From: Bifidobacterium tibiigranuli
GTDB lineage: Bacteria; Actinomycetota; Actinomycetes; Actinomycetales; Bifidobacteriaceae
NCBI RefSeq assembly: GCF_009371885.1
Contig: NZ_QLZA01000003.1
Span: 124,001 to 188,000 of the forward strand
Direction: 5' to 3'
DNA length: 64,000 nt
Under the pieces are notes generated by a model. It saw only the letters and a list, made by a program, of their open reading frames with translations. It was not told where the DNA came from and did no database searches. Of this stretch, positions 9,025 to 18,070 are shown piece by piece. Both the position numbers and the translations under genes were made by a program. Position 1 is the first letter of the stretch; the number at the start of each line of letters is the position of its first letter.

Positions 9025-9049
9025 ACTCACAGCGCACTGCGCTGTGAGT
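9025..9049. repeat. 12-1-12 palindrome, copy 2
   Basis: ACTCACAGCGCA, centre C, TGCGCTGTGAGT: perfect. It is preceded by a GGGCCC-rich stretch at 8996-9016 (GGGCCCTTGG, then TGGGCCCTCGG), as at the other copies. It overlaps the likely -35 region of mntP. Confidence 0.7.
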
Positions 9050-9234
9050 TTAACGCCTCCGCAATCCGGTGGTATAGTAGGATCTGTTAATTAAACGACA
9101 TGCGGACAGCATTCGCTGTGAATTCAAAGCCGGCTTCAGACCGGCAGTTCTATGTCGGTATCCGAGGCGTAGGCTGTGAAAGCCGTCGAGGCCCATCGGC
9201 GGGAAACCGGCGATGAACCCTTTGAATACCACAT
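9049..9234 (+). promoter_or_regulatory. mntP promoter and structured leader (candidate metal-sensing riboswitch)
   Basis: TTTAAC (9049-9054), an 18-bp spacer and TATAGT (9073-9078) predict a start near 9085 and a leader of about 150 nt. CGACAT and ATGTCG can close a three-way junction holding the hairpins ACAGC-ATTC-GCTGT and GCCGG/CCGGC. GGC/GCC and CATCG..CGG-GAAA-CCG..CGATG follow close to the start codon. Leaders of mntP genes often carry the yybP-ykoY manganese riboswitch. The exact consensus is not recognisable here, so the class is uncertain. Confidence 0.4.
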
Positions 9235-9801
9235 ATGATTATTCAACCATTGCTTATTGCTATTTCCGTATCTATGGATGCGTTCGCCGTCGCCGTCGGC
9301 AAAGGCCTTGCGGCAACCCGCATCCGCCCGCTTGACGCGCTGAAAACCGCACTGTGGTTCGGCGGGTTCCAGGCGCTGTTCCCCCTGCTGGGCTACATCG
9401 GAGCCTCCGCGCTGAACGACTACGTCGCATCCTTCGACCACTGGATTATCTTCAGCCTGCTCGCCCTGATCGGCGGCAACATGATCTACGAGGCGCTGCA
9501 CGAAGACGAGGCCAATGCGCACGAAACCCCGCAGTTCGGCTGGCGCCACATGATGCCGCTGGCCATCGCGTGCAGCATCGACGCCTTCGCCGTCGGGGTG
9601 AGCTTCGCATTCATGCAGTTCAGCGTGCCCTTCGCCATCGGGGTCATCGGCATCGTGACGGCCGCGTTCACTGCCGCAGGCCTGTATCTTGGGCGTGTCG
9701 TGGGCCTGCGTTGGCAGAAGCCGGCGCAGATTGCCGGCGGCATCGTGCTGATTCTAATCGGCACCAACATACTGCTGGAACATCTAGGCATCATCGGCTG
9801 A
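9235..9801 (+). CDS. mntP: Manganese efflux pump MntP
   Basis: A 188-residue inner-membrane protein with six hydrophobic helices, the normal MntP size. The duplicated family signature is present in both halves: AISVSMDAFAVAVGKG near the start and AIACSIDAFAVGVSFAF in the second half. The acidic residues thought to line the Mn(II) path are intact in both. It exports Mn(II) to prevent toxicity. There is no evident ribosome site just before the ATG, which may be sequestered in the structured leader. It is a single-gene unit. Confidence 0.93.
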   Translation: MIIQPLLIAISVSMDAFAVAVGKGLAATRIRPLDALKTALWFGGFQALFPLLGYIGASALNDYVASFDHWIIFSLLALIGGNMIYEALHEDEANAHETPQFGWRHMMPLAIACSIDAFAVGVSFAFMQFSVPFAIGVIGIVTAAFTAAGLYLGRVVGLRWQKPAQIAGGIVLILIGTNILLEHLGIIG

Positions 9802-9911
9802 GCGCTTAGCTGTGGCCGGTTGAACAACTGGCCTCGAATAGCCCCGGCTCACCTAGATTCGGCTCCGACCGGCCTTGAATCCAGCCATCAGCATCGAAAA
9901 TCTCTCGATTG

Positions 9912-10021
9912 CGTTGCGTTTTGTACGGTAACACGCTGTTACCGTACAAAACGCAACGGTATTCAGTCGATTTCCGTCACCTTTTGTACGGTAGCCTCAC
10001 AGTAGCGGTCGAAACGCAACG
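9912..10021. repeat. 110-bp two-hairpin repeat, locus D
   Basis: CGTTGCGTTTTGTACGGTAAC (written as two parts, CGTTGCGTTTT and GTACGGTAAC), loop ACGCT, then its exact complement form hairpin 1. Hairpin 2 begins CGTCACCTTTTGTACGG and ends CGGTCGAAACGCAACG. It has the same 110-bp length as copies at 17358 and 27859, and lies between mntP and the membrane-protein gene. The remainder of the 9802-10124 gap shows nothing notable. Confidence 0.8.
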
Positions 10022-10124
10022 TTTGCGGCTTCGCAGACATCCGTTCAGCGGTTCAGGCGCGTTCAGCAGTTCAGCCTTCGTCAATCGCAATCACCCTCGC
10101 AAGTCACAATCGCACAGCCAGCAA

Positions 10125-10952
10125 TCACACCATCGCCACCAGCGCGAAAGCATACGCAAACGCCGCCAGACCGAATATCAGCACCGGCATCAGCACGAAG
10201 CCGAGCCATGCCGCGCGCACGGAGGAGTTCAATCCCAGCTGCAGCTCACGCCACCAGCGGCATGAAACGATGGCCAGCGCCACCATCACGGCGACGACGA
10301 TGAGCAGCCCGCCGAGCGCATACCAGGTGGAGCTTGACGAGGCGAACAGCGGAGCCGAAACATTGAGCGCATCCGCATCATGCAGGGCGCGCATGACCCG
10401 GGCGGTGACAACCCACGCGCCGGCGGCGACAGCAGTCACGCCACCGAGCACGAAGGAGGAGAGCGAGCGCACCAGCTCGGTACGTTGCTCGCGCAGCATC
10501 TGGCGCAGGAATCCGCCGATGATGAGCAGTGCCAGCAGCACCAGCGCAGTCGAGGCCCAATGCGAGATCGCGGTCCCCAGCAAGGCCAAGGCGCCATCCG
10601 CGGCGCAGGTGCCTGTGGACGATGCCTGCAACGAAGTCTCCGGGATGATAATGCATTCCCCGCTCGAGCCCAGGATATCGGCAGGAAGCGCCGCAGCAAC
10701 TATCGAAGCCACGCCCACAATCGCAGCTACGACGCGCGCCACTGTGTCAGAGCGCAACGGCCAGGCGACGACGAAGGCCAGCAGCGCAGCCAACGCCAGC
10801 ACAGTGACGACATTTTCACTAATCCCCCACAACCAGCCTGCGGCGCAAGCCAGCGCGAAAATCGCATAGGCGGCCAGTTGCACGACCATCATGACTGTAG
10901 CGGACGGCGCAGCGCTGCCCGGCCGGGAATCACCAGCGAAATCATCGCTCAT
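10125..10952 (-). CDS. Multi-pass membrane protein of unknown function
   Basis: A 275-residue protein that I do not recognise. It has about seven hydrophobic segments: two near the N-terminus, one around TVARVVAAIVGVASIVAAAL, one after a Cys-containing external loop (ECIIIPET and GTCAADG could form a disulphide), and three towards the C-terminus. A conserved-looking cytosolic RQMLREQRTELVRS lies between helices. GAGAGGAACGATT precedes the ATG at 10952, so the upstream 30 codons of open frame are excluded. It is divergent from glnR, with about 250 bases between. There is no catalytic motif. Confidence 0.75.
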   Translation of the reverse strand: MSDDFAGDSRPGSAAPSATVMMVVQLAAYAIFALACAAGWLWGISENVVTVLALAALLAFVVAWPLRSDTVARVVAAIVGVASIVAAALPADILGSSGECIIIPETSLQASSTGTCAADGALALLGTAISHWASTALVLLALLIIGGFLRQMLREQRTELVRSLSSFVLGGVTAVAAGAWVVTARVMRALHDADALNVSAPLFASSSSTWYALGGLLIVVAVMVALAIVSCRWWRELQLGLNSSVRAAWLGFVLMPVLIFGLAAFAYAFALVAMV

Positions 10953-11206
10953 AATCGTTCCTCTCTGTATGGCTCGTATGTATGGCCCGTATGGTCGGAC
11001 CATCCGCCCATGTGCCGCAGCTGCGAGGCCATACGATATCATGGCGATATCAGGCGAATACCACGCTAAAGAATATGGTTCTCAATGTAGCCGCATGTGT
11101 CCACAACCTGCGCCTACAATACACAGCAGGCATGATGCGAGACCGTGGTCGTAACGACTGTGGCGATACTCTGTACTTCCAGAGAACCCGTGAAAGAGGA
11201 GGTTGC

Positions 11207-12079
11207 GTGACCGATCTTACGCTGATGACGTCCGCCGGCGATCCAGCTTCGGTGCTGCCTTCTCTTGCCCTGCTTTCCCACCGCGTGCGCGTGCTGCCAA
11301 TGGACGCCGCGAGCCTGGTGAAGATGCCTGAGAACACGATTCTCTTCCTCGATGCCCGCGATGATCTCGCCACCGCGAAAACCCTGTGCCGCTTGGTGCA
11401 GGCCACGGGCCTGAGCACTCCTATCATGCTGATACTGACCGAGGGCGGCTTCACAGTCGTCAACTCGCAGTGGGGCGTGTCGGATGTGGTCGTGGCCAGC
11501 GCCTCGCCCGCCGAGGTCGAGGGGCGGCTGCGGCTGGTCTCCGAGCGCGGCAATCAGGTCATGGTACACACCGCTGGCAACGAAGAGGTGCCTGAGCAGG
11601 GCGAGGATGGGCAGATTCGCAGCGGCGATCTGATGGTGGACACCAACGGCTACACCGCCAGTCTGCACGGTCATCCGATCGACCTGGCATATAAGGAATT
11701 CGAGCTGCTCAAGTATCTCGTGCAGCATCCCAATCGGGTCTTCACCCGCGCCCAGCTGCTGCAGGAAGTGTGGGGCTACGACTATTACGGCGGCACGCGC
11801 ACCGTCGACGTGCATATCCGGCGCCTGCGCGCCAAGCTGGGCGGCGAATACGAGCATCTGATCGGCACCGTACGCAACGTCGGCTACCGCTTCGACCCGC
11901 CGGAGGGCGAGAAGCCCGCAGCGGTCGAGGCCGCGCAAGAGGCCCAGGAAGCGCAGTCCGCGCAGAATATGCAGGACGCGCAGGATGCCGAAAGCACCCA
12001 CGGCGTCGACGATATCGATGATGAAGCTGCAGGCCAGCCGGCTGCCGATTCGAACCCATCGCACGGCGCACAGCGCTGA
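11207..12079 (+). CDS. glnR: GlnR-type orphan response regulator
   Basis: GlnR is the OmpR-family master regulator of nitrogen metabolism in actinobacteria. The 290-residue protein has an atypical receiver domain (residues 1-110; LFLDARDD, TEGGFTVVNSQWG, VVVASASPAEVEGRLRL) that closely follows known GlnR proteins. The winged helix (about 140-235) carries the motif EFELLKYLVQHPNRVFTRAQ, then VWGYDYYGGTRTVDVHIRRL. The tail is unusually Ala/Glu/Gln-rich (about 50 residues). A GTG start at 11207 is set by GAGGAGG six bases upstream; the frame is open further. It probably controls ammonium assimilation genes outside this window (inference). nth follows closely. Confidence 0.9.
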   Translation: MTDLTLMTSAGDPASVLPSLALLSHRVRVLPMDAASLVKMPENTILFLDARDDLATAKTLCRLVQATGLSTPIMLILTEGGFTVVNSQWGVSDVVVASASPAEVEGRLRLVSERGNQVMVHTAGNEEVPEQGEDGQIRSGDLMVDTNGYTASLHGHPIDLAYKEFELLKYLVQHPNRVFTRAQLLQEVWGYDYYGGTRTVDVHIRRLRAKLGGEYEHLIGTVRNVGYRFDPPEGEKPAAVEAAQEAQEAQSAQNMQDAQDAESTHGVDDIDDEAAGQPAADSNPSHGAQR

Positions 12080-12091
12080 GGGCGCGGCACT

Positions 12092-12754
12092 ATGCCACGG
12101 GAATCAAAGCGCGCGCTGCATGCCAGAATGCAGGAGGAGTATGCGCTGCTATGCGAGGAGATACCCGAGCCGAAATGCGCGCTGGATTTCTCCACGCCGC
12201 TGCAGCTGCTCATCGCGACGGTGCTGAGCGCGCAGACCACCGATAAGCGCGTCAATACCGTCACGCCGATACTGTTCAGCGAGTATCCCAGCGCCGCCGA
12301 GCTCGCTGCGGCAAGCCCCGAGCGCGTCGAGGACATCATTCATCCGCTGGGCTTCTACCATTCAAAATCCGCGCATATCATTGCGCTGGCTGACCAGCTG
12401 CAGGAGCGCTTCGACGGCGTGGTGCCGCAGCGCATGGAGGAGTTGGTGACCTTGCCCGGCGTGGGCAGGAAAACCGCGAATGTGGTGCTGGGCAATGCCT
12501 TCGGCGTCCCCGGCTTCCCCGTCGACACGCATGTGATGCGCGTGACCGGCCGGCTGCGCTGGCGTTCGGACTGGCGCTCCACACACCCCGATCCGGTGCG
12601 CATCGAACGGGAGATCACCGCATGCTTCCCGCCCGAGGAATGGACCGATCTGTCTCACCGGCTGATACTGCACGGGCGCGCCATATGCCATGCCCGCAAG
12701 CCCGACTGCGCGAACTGCCCGCTGAATGCAACGTGCCCCAGCTCCGAGGTATGA
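12092..12754 (+). CDS. nth: Endonuclease III
   Basis: A bifunctional DNA glycosylase/AP lyase that removes oxidised pyrimidines in base excision repair. It has 220 residues, a typical length. The helix-hairpin-helix (LVTLPGVGRKTANVVLG, about 117-135) contains the catalytic Lys near residue 126. The catalytic Asp is in PVDTHVMR (about 144). The 4Fe-4S cluster ligands are complete as C-x6-C-x2-C-x5-C at the C-terminus (CHARKPDCANCPLNATC). It begins 12 bases after the glnR stop and may be cotranscribed with it. Confidence 0.96.
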   Translation: MPRESKRALHARMQEEYALLCEEIPEPKCALDFSTPLQLLIATVLSAQTTDKRVNTVTPILFSEYPSAAELAAASPERVEDIIHPLGFYHSKSAHIIALADQLQERFDGVVPQRMEELVTLPGVGRKTANVVLGNAFGVPGFPVDTHVMRVTGRLRWRSDWRSTHPDPVRIEREITACFPPEEWTDLSHRLILHGRAICHARKPDCANCPLNATCPSSEV

Positions 12755-12897
12755 GCATGCCGAGATATAACCGCGCTGAGATATAACCGTGCTGAGGGCC
12801 GAAGTATGACCGTGCTGCGCGTCGCCAGCACCGCAATCATGAATACACGATACGAACACGACAACTATGAACACGGCAACGAGGATGGATTCGCCAT

Positions 12898-14442
12898 ATG
12901 ACACAGCAGACACAGCACCGCACGCACGACGCCGCCAAACGCTGGGGCGTTTTCGTGACCGTCGCCGCCGCACTGTTCGCGCTTGTCTGGCTCGCCTGGT
13001 CGGTGCTCAACCGGCCGAGCTTCCTTCCCGGCATCAACCCGCTGCAACGCAATACGACGGTGACGGTCGGCTTGCGTCAGGCGCCGGCCTCACTCGATAT
13101 CCGCACGCAGGGCGGTCACGCCGTCGAGCAGGCGCTGCTCGGCAACGTCTATGAGACGCTGGTGCAGCGCAATCAGAGCAATCAGCTCGAACCGGGGCTT
13201 GCCAGCCAGTGGAAGGTCTCCAAGGACGCGCTGAGCTACACGCTCACGCTGCGCCCAAACCTGCGCTTCTCGAACGGGGATCGGCTTGACGCCGCCGACG
13301 TCGTGTGGTCGTTGCAGCAGGCAGTCAAGGGGCATTTCGTTGGCTCGGATGCGCTGAGCGGGCTGAAATCGGTTGAGAATCAAGGCTCCTCGACTATCGT
13401 CATCACCTTGGCGAATCCCAATCCCACGCTGCTGCGCGCGCTGTCCGGCAGGGCCGGCATCGTCTACGACGCGCAGGCCAATGTCGACTACTCGCGCGGC
13501 GCGGTCGGCTCGGGGCCCTTCATCATCTCCGGCTACCAGCCCGGGCAGTCCATCACCTTCAAGCGCAACGGAACTTATTCAGCCCAGCGGGCGGCGTCCT
13601 CGCAGGTGACGCTGCGCTACTACCCCGATGACGTCTCGCTGCTGTCGGCACTGCGCAACAACGACGTGAACATGGCGATACCCGACAATCCGAACCTGGA
13701 TGCCAGCGCCACGGGAGACCCCAGCCTGAAAGTCGTCGATGGCATGAGCACATCGAAAGTGCTGCTCGCCTTCAACAACAGCGCCAACGCCATCTTCTCC
13801 GACCAGCAGGTGCGCCAGGCGACGCGCTACCTTGTCGACTCCGCCGCAATCGCGCACGCGCAGCCCGATGCCGCAGCGGCTTTGGGCGGCCCCATCAGCC
13901 AGCTTGAGCCGGGCTATGAGGACCTGACGGGCCTGTTCCCGCACGACAGCGCCAAGGCATCCTCAATGCTGTCGTATTTCAGCGCCTCGTATCTGGGCAC
14001 GATGACCTTCCTCGTTCCGCAGCGCTATCAGGCGCTTGGCGAGACCATCACGCAGCAGCTGCAGGACAGCGGATACTTCCATGTGCAGATGCAGGTGGTC
14101 GATGACGCGACGCTGAACGATCGCATGGCCAAGGGCGATTACACGATGGCGCTGATGACGATGGACGAAACCGGTGACGCAAGCGCCTTCGCCAATGCCA
14201 ATTCGGTGTTCCACTACGAAAACGGCGACGCCCAGCGCCAATATGCGGACGCTTTGCGCGCCACCAACGGCGACGACTACCGCAAGGCCACGCAGGCTTT
14301 CGCGCGTACGGTGAGCCAGGACGCAGCCAGCGACTGGCTGTACACGCGCAAGGATCGCATCGTCGCCAAGGCCAAGCTCGAAGGATATCCGAAGAACATG
14401 GTGGATCAGATATTGCCGCTGCAGAATCTGGCGATGAAGTAG
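12898..14442 (+). CDS. Family 5 extracellular substrate-binding protein (oligopeptide/nickel type)
   Basis: A 514-residue solute-binding protein of the SBP_bac_5 (DppA/OppA) superfamily. A single N-terminal hydrophobic segment (VFVTVAAALFALVWLAW) lacks a lipobox Cys, so the protein is probably membrane-anchored. It continues with the family pattern VYETLVQRN, LEPGLASQWKVS, YTLTLRPNLRFSNGDRLDAA and VVWSLQQAV. No permease or ATPase gene is adjacent, so it is either an orphan or works with a transporter encoded elsewhere. The ligand is unknown; peptide is the default guess. It lies between nth and valS on the same strand. Confidence 0.85.
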   Translation: MTQQTQHRTHDAAKRWGVFVTVAAALFALVWLAWSVLNRPSFLPGINPLQRNTTVTVGLRQAPASLDIRTQGGHAVEQALLGNVYETLVQRNQSNQLEPGLASQWKVSKDALSYTLTLRPNLRFSNGDRLDAADVVWSLQQAVKGHFVGSDALSGLKSVENQGSSTIVITLANPNPTLLRALSGRAGIVYDAQANVDYSRGAVGSGPFIISGYQPGQSITFKRNGTYSAQRAASSQVTLRYYPDDVSLLSALRNNDVNMAIPDNPNLDASATGDPSLKVVDGMSTSKVLLAFNNSANAIFSDQQVRQATRYLVDSAAIAHAQPDAAAALGGPISQLEPGYEDLTGLFPHDSAKASSMLSYFSASYLGTMTFLVPQRYQALGETITQQLQDSGYFHVQMQVVDDATLNDRMAKGDYTMALMTMDETGDASAFANANSVFHYENGDAQRQYADALRATNGDDYRKATQAFARTVSQDAASDWLYTRKDRIVAKAKLEGYPKNMVDQILPLQNLAMK

Positions 14443-14483
14443 CCATTTCAGTATGTCACCAAGGCTTTCTAGACTTGGACTTC

Positions 14484-17276
14484 ATGACTGATCAGGACAA
14501 GAGCAACGCCACCGACGATGGCATCGATAATAGTATCGACGCGAAGCTGATCCCGCTTCCCGACAAAGTGGGGGTCGAGGGGCTTGAAGGCAAGTGGCGT
14601 TCGGTGTGGGACGAGACAGGCGTGTACCGTTTCCGCAATTCGCGCGACCGCAAAGCCGTCTACTCCATCGACACCCCGCCGCCCACCGTCTCCGGCTCGC
14701 TGCATGTGGGGCATGTGTTCTCCTACACGCATACCGACGTGATCGCGCGCTACAAGCGCATGCGCGGCTATGACGTGTTCTACCCGATGGGCTGGGACGA
14801 CAACGGCCTGCCGACCGAACGGCGCGTGCAGAACTACTACGGCGTGCGCGTGGATACGTCGCTCAAGTACGATCCTGATTTCAAGCCGCCCTTCGAGGGC
14901 ACGGATGGCAAGAAGATCAACGCCAAGGACCAGGTGCCGGTCAGCCGCCAGAACTTCATCGAGCTGTGCGAACAGCTCACCGGGCAGGACGAGAAGCTGT
15001 TCGAGGCGCTGTGGCGCTCGCTGGGCATGTCGGTGGATTGGAGCCAGACCTACCATACGATCGGCGAGCATCCGCGGCGCGTGGCGCAGAAGGCGTTCCT
15101 GCGCAATCTGGCGCGCGGTGAGGTCTATCAGAAGGACGCGCCGGGCCTGTGGGATGTGACCTTCCAGACCGCCGTGGCGCAGGCCGAATTGGAAAGCCGC
15201 GAATACCCCGGCTTCTACCATCGCATCGCCTTCCGCTTCGCCGACGGCACGCCGATCTACATCGAGACGACCCGCCCCGAACTGCTCGCCGCCTGCACTT
15301 CGCTGATCGCCAACCCCGAGGACGAGCGCTACAAGAAATATTTCGGACAGGAAGTCTATTCCCCGCTGTTCAAGGTCAAAGTGCCGGTGCTGGCGCATCC
15401 GGCCGCCGAAATGGACAAGGGCGCAGGCATCGCCATGTGCTGCACCTTCGGCGATATGACCGACGTCGAGTGGTGGCGCGAGCTCAAGCTGCCCACCCGG
15501 CCGATTATCCAGCGCAACGGTCGCATCGCAATGGGCACCCCGGAATGGATCACCGACGAAGGCGGGCGCGAGATCTTCGCGCAGACCGCCGGCAAGACCA
15601 CGTTCTCGGCCCGCAAGATCATCGTGGACGCGCTGCGCGAATCCGGCGACTTGGACGGCGAACCGACACCGACCGATCGTATGACGAACTTCTACGAGAA
15701 GGGCGACAAGCCGCTCGAAATCGTCACCTCGCGCCAATGGTACCTGCGCAACGGCGGCACCGACGAGGCGCTTAACGCACAGCTGATCGAGCGCGGCAAG
15801 GAGCTGCAGTTCCATCCGGACTTCATGCGCGTGCGCTACGAGAACTGGGTGCACGGGTTGAACGGCGACTGGCTCATTTCGCGCCAGCGCTTCTTCGGCG
15901 TGCCGTTCCCGCTGTGGTACCCGGTCGACGCGAATGGTGAGGCCGACTACGCCCACCCGCTCACCCCTGCCGAAGACCAGCTGCCCATCGACCCGACCAG
16001 CGACGTGCCAGCCGGATACACGGAATCGCAGCGCGACCAGCCGAATGGCTTCGTGGCCGAGCAGGACATCATGGACACCTGGGCCACCTCCTCGCTCACC
16101 CCGCAGATCGTGACGCACTGGGCCGAGCCGGACGAGGCCAGCCAGGCGCTGTTCAAGGCGACCTTCCCCATGGACCTGCGCCCGCAGGGCCAGGACATCA
16201 TCCGCACGTGGCTGTTCAGTTCCGTGGACCGCGCGCACTTGGAGAACAAGTGCCTGCCGTGGGCGCATACCGCGCTTTCCGGCTGGATTCTGGACCCCGA
16301 CCACAAGAAGATGTCGAAGTCCAAGGGCAACGTCGTTGTGCCCAACGAGCCGATCGAGAAGTTCGGCGCGGACGCGGTGCGCTACTGGGCTGCCTCCGCA
16401 CGCCTCGGCCTGGACGCCACCTACGACGAGGGCCAGATGAAGATCGGGCGGCGCCTGGCGATCAAGCTGCTCAACGCGACCAAGTTCGCGCTGGCGATCG
16501 GCCGCGAAGACGAGAATCACCATGTCGGCGAAGGCGGTTCGCAGGTGTGGAAGCCTTCGGACGTGACCGAGGCGCTGGATCGCTCGGTTATGGCCTCGCT
16601 CGCACAGGTCGTGCGCGAATCCGGGCAGGCGCTTGATTCCTACGAGCATTCCAAGGCTCTGGAAGCCATCGAGACCTTCTTCTGGCAGTTCTGCGATGAC
16701 TATATCGAGCTGGCGAAGAACCGCGCGTATGGCACCGCTGACACGACCGGAAAGGTGCCAACGGAGGCCGCCGTACTGTCTGCACGCACGACGCTCGGTC
16801 TTGGTTTGGATGCCTTTGCACGGCTGCTCGCGCCGTACCTGCCCTACGCCACGGAAGAGGTGTGGTCGTGGATGCACGACGGTGCTGGCTCCGTGCATCG
16901 CGCCGCATGGCCGGACGCCGGGCTGTACGAGCAGGCGGCTGCCGGGGCTGGTACGGCTGATGCCGATACATCTGCCGCTGACACCTCCGCCGATATCTTG
17001 CTGTGGGCGGGCAAAGCGTTGGCCGAGCTGCGCGGTCTGAAATCACATGCCAAGGTCTCCATGAAGACTCCGATCCTCTCCGCCACGCTGCTGGTGCCCA
17101 CTGCTGGCGTGCAGGCAGTGCAGGCGGCAATCGACGACATAGCAGAAGCCGGCCGCGTCACCGGGCCGCTGGATGTCCAAGCAGCCGAAGCCTCCGAAGG
17201 CGAGTCGAGCGAACCGACCGTAACCGTCGCCGCCAGCGAACTCGGCGAGCCTCCGGCCAAGAAGCCGAAGCGCTGA
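14484..17276 (+). CDS. valS: Valyl-tRNA synthetase
   Basis: Charges tRNA-Val in the cytoplasm. The 930-residue class I synthetase carries the HIGH-type motif in PPPTVSGSLHVGHVFSY (about 68-84) and the KMSKSKGN motif (about 609-616), with the CP1 editing domain between (ETTRPELLAACTSL) and a C-terminal anticodon-binding region. The C-terminal extension contains an Ala/Asp/Thr-rich insert. The frame is open upstream from a TTG, but ATG at 14484 fits better. TAGACT ends 9 nt before it and no ribosome site is seen, so a leaderless mRNA is plausible. A strong stem-loop follows. Confidence 0.96.
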   Translation: MTDQDKSNATDDGIDNSIDAKLIPLPDKVGVEGLEGKWRSVWDETGVYRFRNSRDRKAVYSIDTPPPTVSGSLHVGHVFSYTHTDVIARYKRMRGYDVFYPMGWDDNGLPTERRVQNYYGVRVDTSLKYDPDFKPPFEGTDGKKINAKDQVPVSRQNFIELCEQLTGQDEKLFEALWRSLGMSVDWSQTYHTIGEHPRRVAQKAFLRNLARGEVYQKDAPGLWDVTFQTAVAQAELESREYPGFYHRIAFRFADGTPIYIETTRPELLAACTSLIANPEDERYKKYFGQEVYSPLFKVKVPVLAHPAAEMDKGAGIAMCCTFGDMTDVEWWRELKLPTRPIIQRNGRIAMGTPEWITDEGGREIFAQTAGKTTFSARKIIVDALRESGDLDGEPTPTDRMTNFYEKGDKPLEIVTSRQWYLRNGGTDEALNAQLIERGKELQFHPDFMRVRYENWVHGLNGDWLISRQRFFGVPFPLWYPVDANGEADYAHPLTPAEDQLPIDPTSDVPAGYTESQRDQPNGFVAEQDIMDTWATSSLTPQIVTHWAEPDEASQALFKATFPMDLRPQGQDIIRTWLFSSVDRAHLENKCLPWAHTALSGWILDPDHKKMSKSKGNVVVPNEPIEKFGADAVRYWAASARLGLDATYDEGQMKIGRRLAIKLLNATKFALAIGREDENHHVGEGGSQVWKPSDVTEALDRSVMASLAQVVRESGQALDSYEHSKALEAIETFFWQFCDDYIELAKNRAYGTADTTGKVPTEAAVLSARTTLGLGLDAFARLLAPYLPYATEEVWSWMHDGAGSVHRAAWPDAGLYEQAAAGAGTADADTSAADTSADILLWAGKALAELRGLKSHAKVSMKTPILSATLLVPTAGVQAVQAAIDDIAEAGRVTGPLDVQAAEASEGESSEPTVTVAASELGEPPAKKPKR

Positions 17277-17289
17277 ACGTAAGCCGGAT

Positions 17290-17339
17290 ACGACAAGCGG
17301 CCCGGGAGCCTGGTAAGGGCTTCCGGGCCGCTTGTCGTA
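17290..17339 (+). terminator. Terminator after valS
   Basis: ACGACAAGCGGCCCGG pairs with CCGGGCCGCTTGTCGT around a loop that itself has AGCC/GGCT pairing. The stem exceeds 16 bp; no U-run follows. Confidence 0.75.
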
Positions 17340-17357
17340 TGGCTGGCGTCCGCAGAA

Positions 17358-17467
17358 CGTCGTCTTTTGTACGCTAACTCAGCCCTAGCGTGCAAAAGAC
17401 GACGCAATCAGCCCTCATAACGTTACATTTTGTACGGCAGCATCGCGTTAGCGTGCAAAAGGCGACG
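17358..17467. repeat. 110-bp two-hairpin repeat, locus E
   Basis: Hairpin 1: CGTCGTCTTTTGTACGCTAA with CTAGCGTGCAAAAGACGACG. Linker: CAATCAGCCCTCATAA. Hairpin 2: CGTTACATTTTGTACGGCA to CGTTAGCGTGCAAAAGGCG. The linker is nearly identical to that of locus F (CAATCAGGCTTCAAAA). It lies between the convergent valS and chorismate mutase genes. Confidence 0.85.
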
Positions 17468-17521
17468 GAATATAGGTTTATCTGCCTATACGCCGCGAAT
17501 CGCGCATGAAGCACCGCAGAG

Positions 17522-17926
17522 TCACGCGAAGACGTCGAGCACTTGGGGGCCTCCCCCGGCGGCTGCGATGCGGGCGTGGCGCTTCTTGGTTTCGGTGACG
17601 ACGAATTCTCGATACATTTCAGCGATGTCCGGATCCAGTCCAGCGTCCTCGGCAATGCGATGCAGACGCTGAATCTGATAGTCCTCGCGCTGGTAATCCG
17701 CTGGAGCGAACCCCGCTTCGGCCTTGAGCTGGCCCACTTGGGCCGTGGCCTTGAAACGCTCGGCAAGCAGCGCGATGGCCGCGCCGTCGATGTTGTCGAT
17801 GGATTGGCGCAGCTGCGTGATGCGCGCGACTACCACCGCTACTTTCGGATTATGCTCGGCCTGCGCCGCATCGATGGTCGTGCTGCGCCAGTCGCCGTTC
17901 TCGCTATCGGTATCACTATCGGTCAT
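17522..17926 (-). CDS. Chorismate mutase (AroQ class)
   Basis: Converts chorismate to prephenate, the first committed step to Phe and Tyr. It has 134 residues, with the all-helical AroQ domain at about 35-125. Recognisable elements are the substrate-contacting ARITQLRQSIDNIDGAAIAL, the central FKATAQVGQLKAEAG with its active-site Lys, and the C-terminal helix FVVTETKKRHA. There is no prephenate dehydratase or DAHP synthase fusion. The first 35 residues are acidic and probably disordered. It is a single gene between valS and rho, on the minus strand. Confidence 0.9.
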   Translation of the reverse strand: MTDSDTDSENGDWRSTTIDAAQAEHNPKVAVVVARITQLRQSIDNIDGAAIALLAERFKATAQVGQLKAEAGFAPADYQREDYQIQRLHRIAEDAGLDPDIAEMYREFVVTETKKRHARIAAAGGGPQVLDVFA

Positions 17927-18070
17927 ACTTCACACAGTAGCGCACGGTTCAGTCGAGCAGTTTTCATCCATATTGCGTAGGTGCTGAATTTTCGGCTCAC
18001 GATATGCCAAGGGCCGGATGGCATCTGCAATGCTATCCGGCCCCTAGCATCAGCGCTGAATTCAGCCTGT

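Noticed and set aside
9235..9801. Confident yybP-ykoY riboswitch call upstream of mntP
   Set aside because: The expected core sequence could not be matched by eye, so it is kept only as a candidate.
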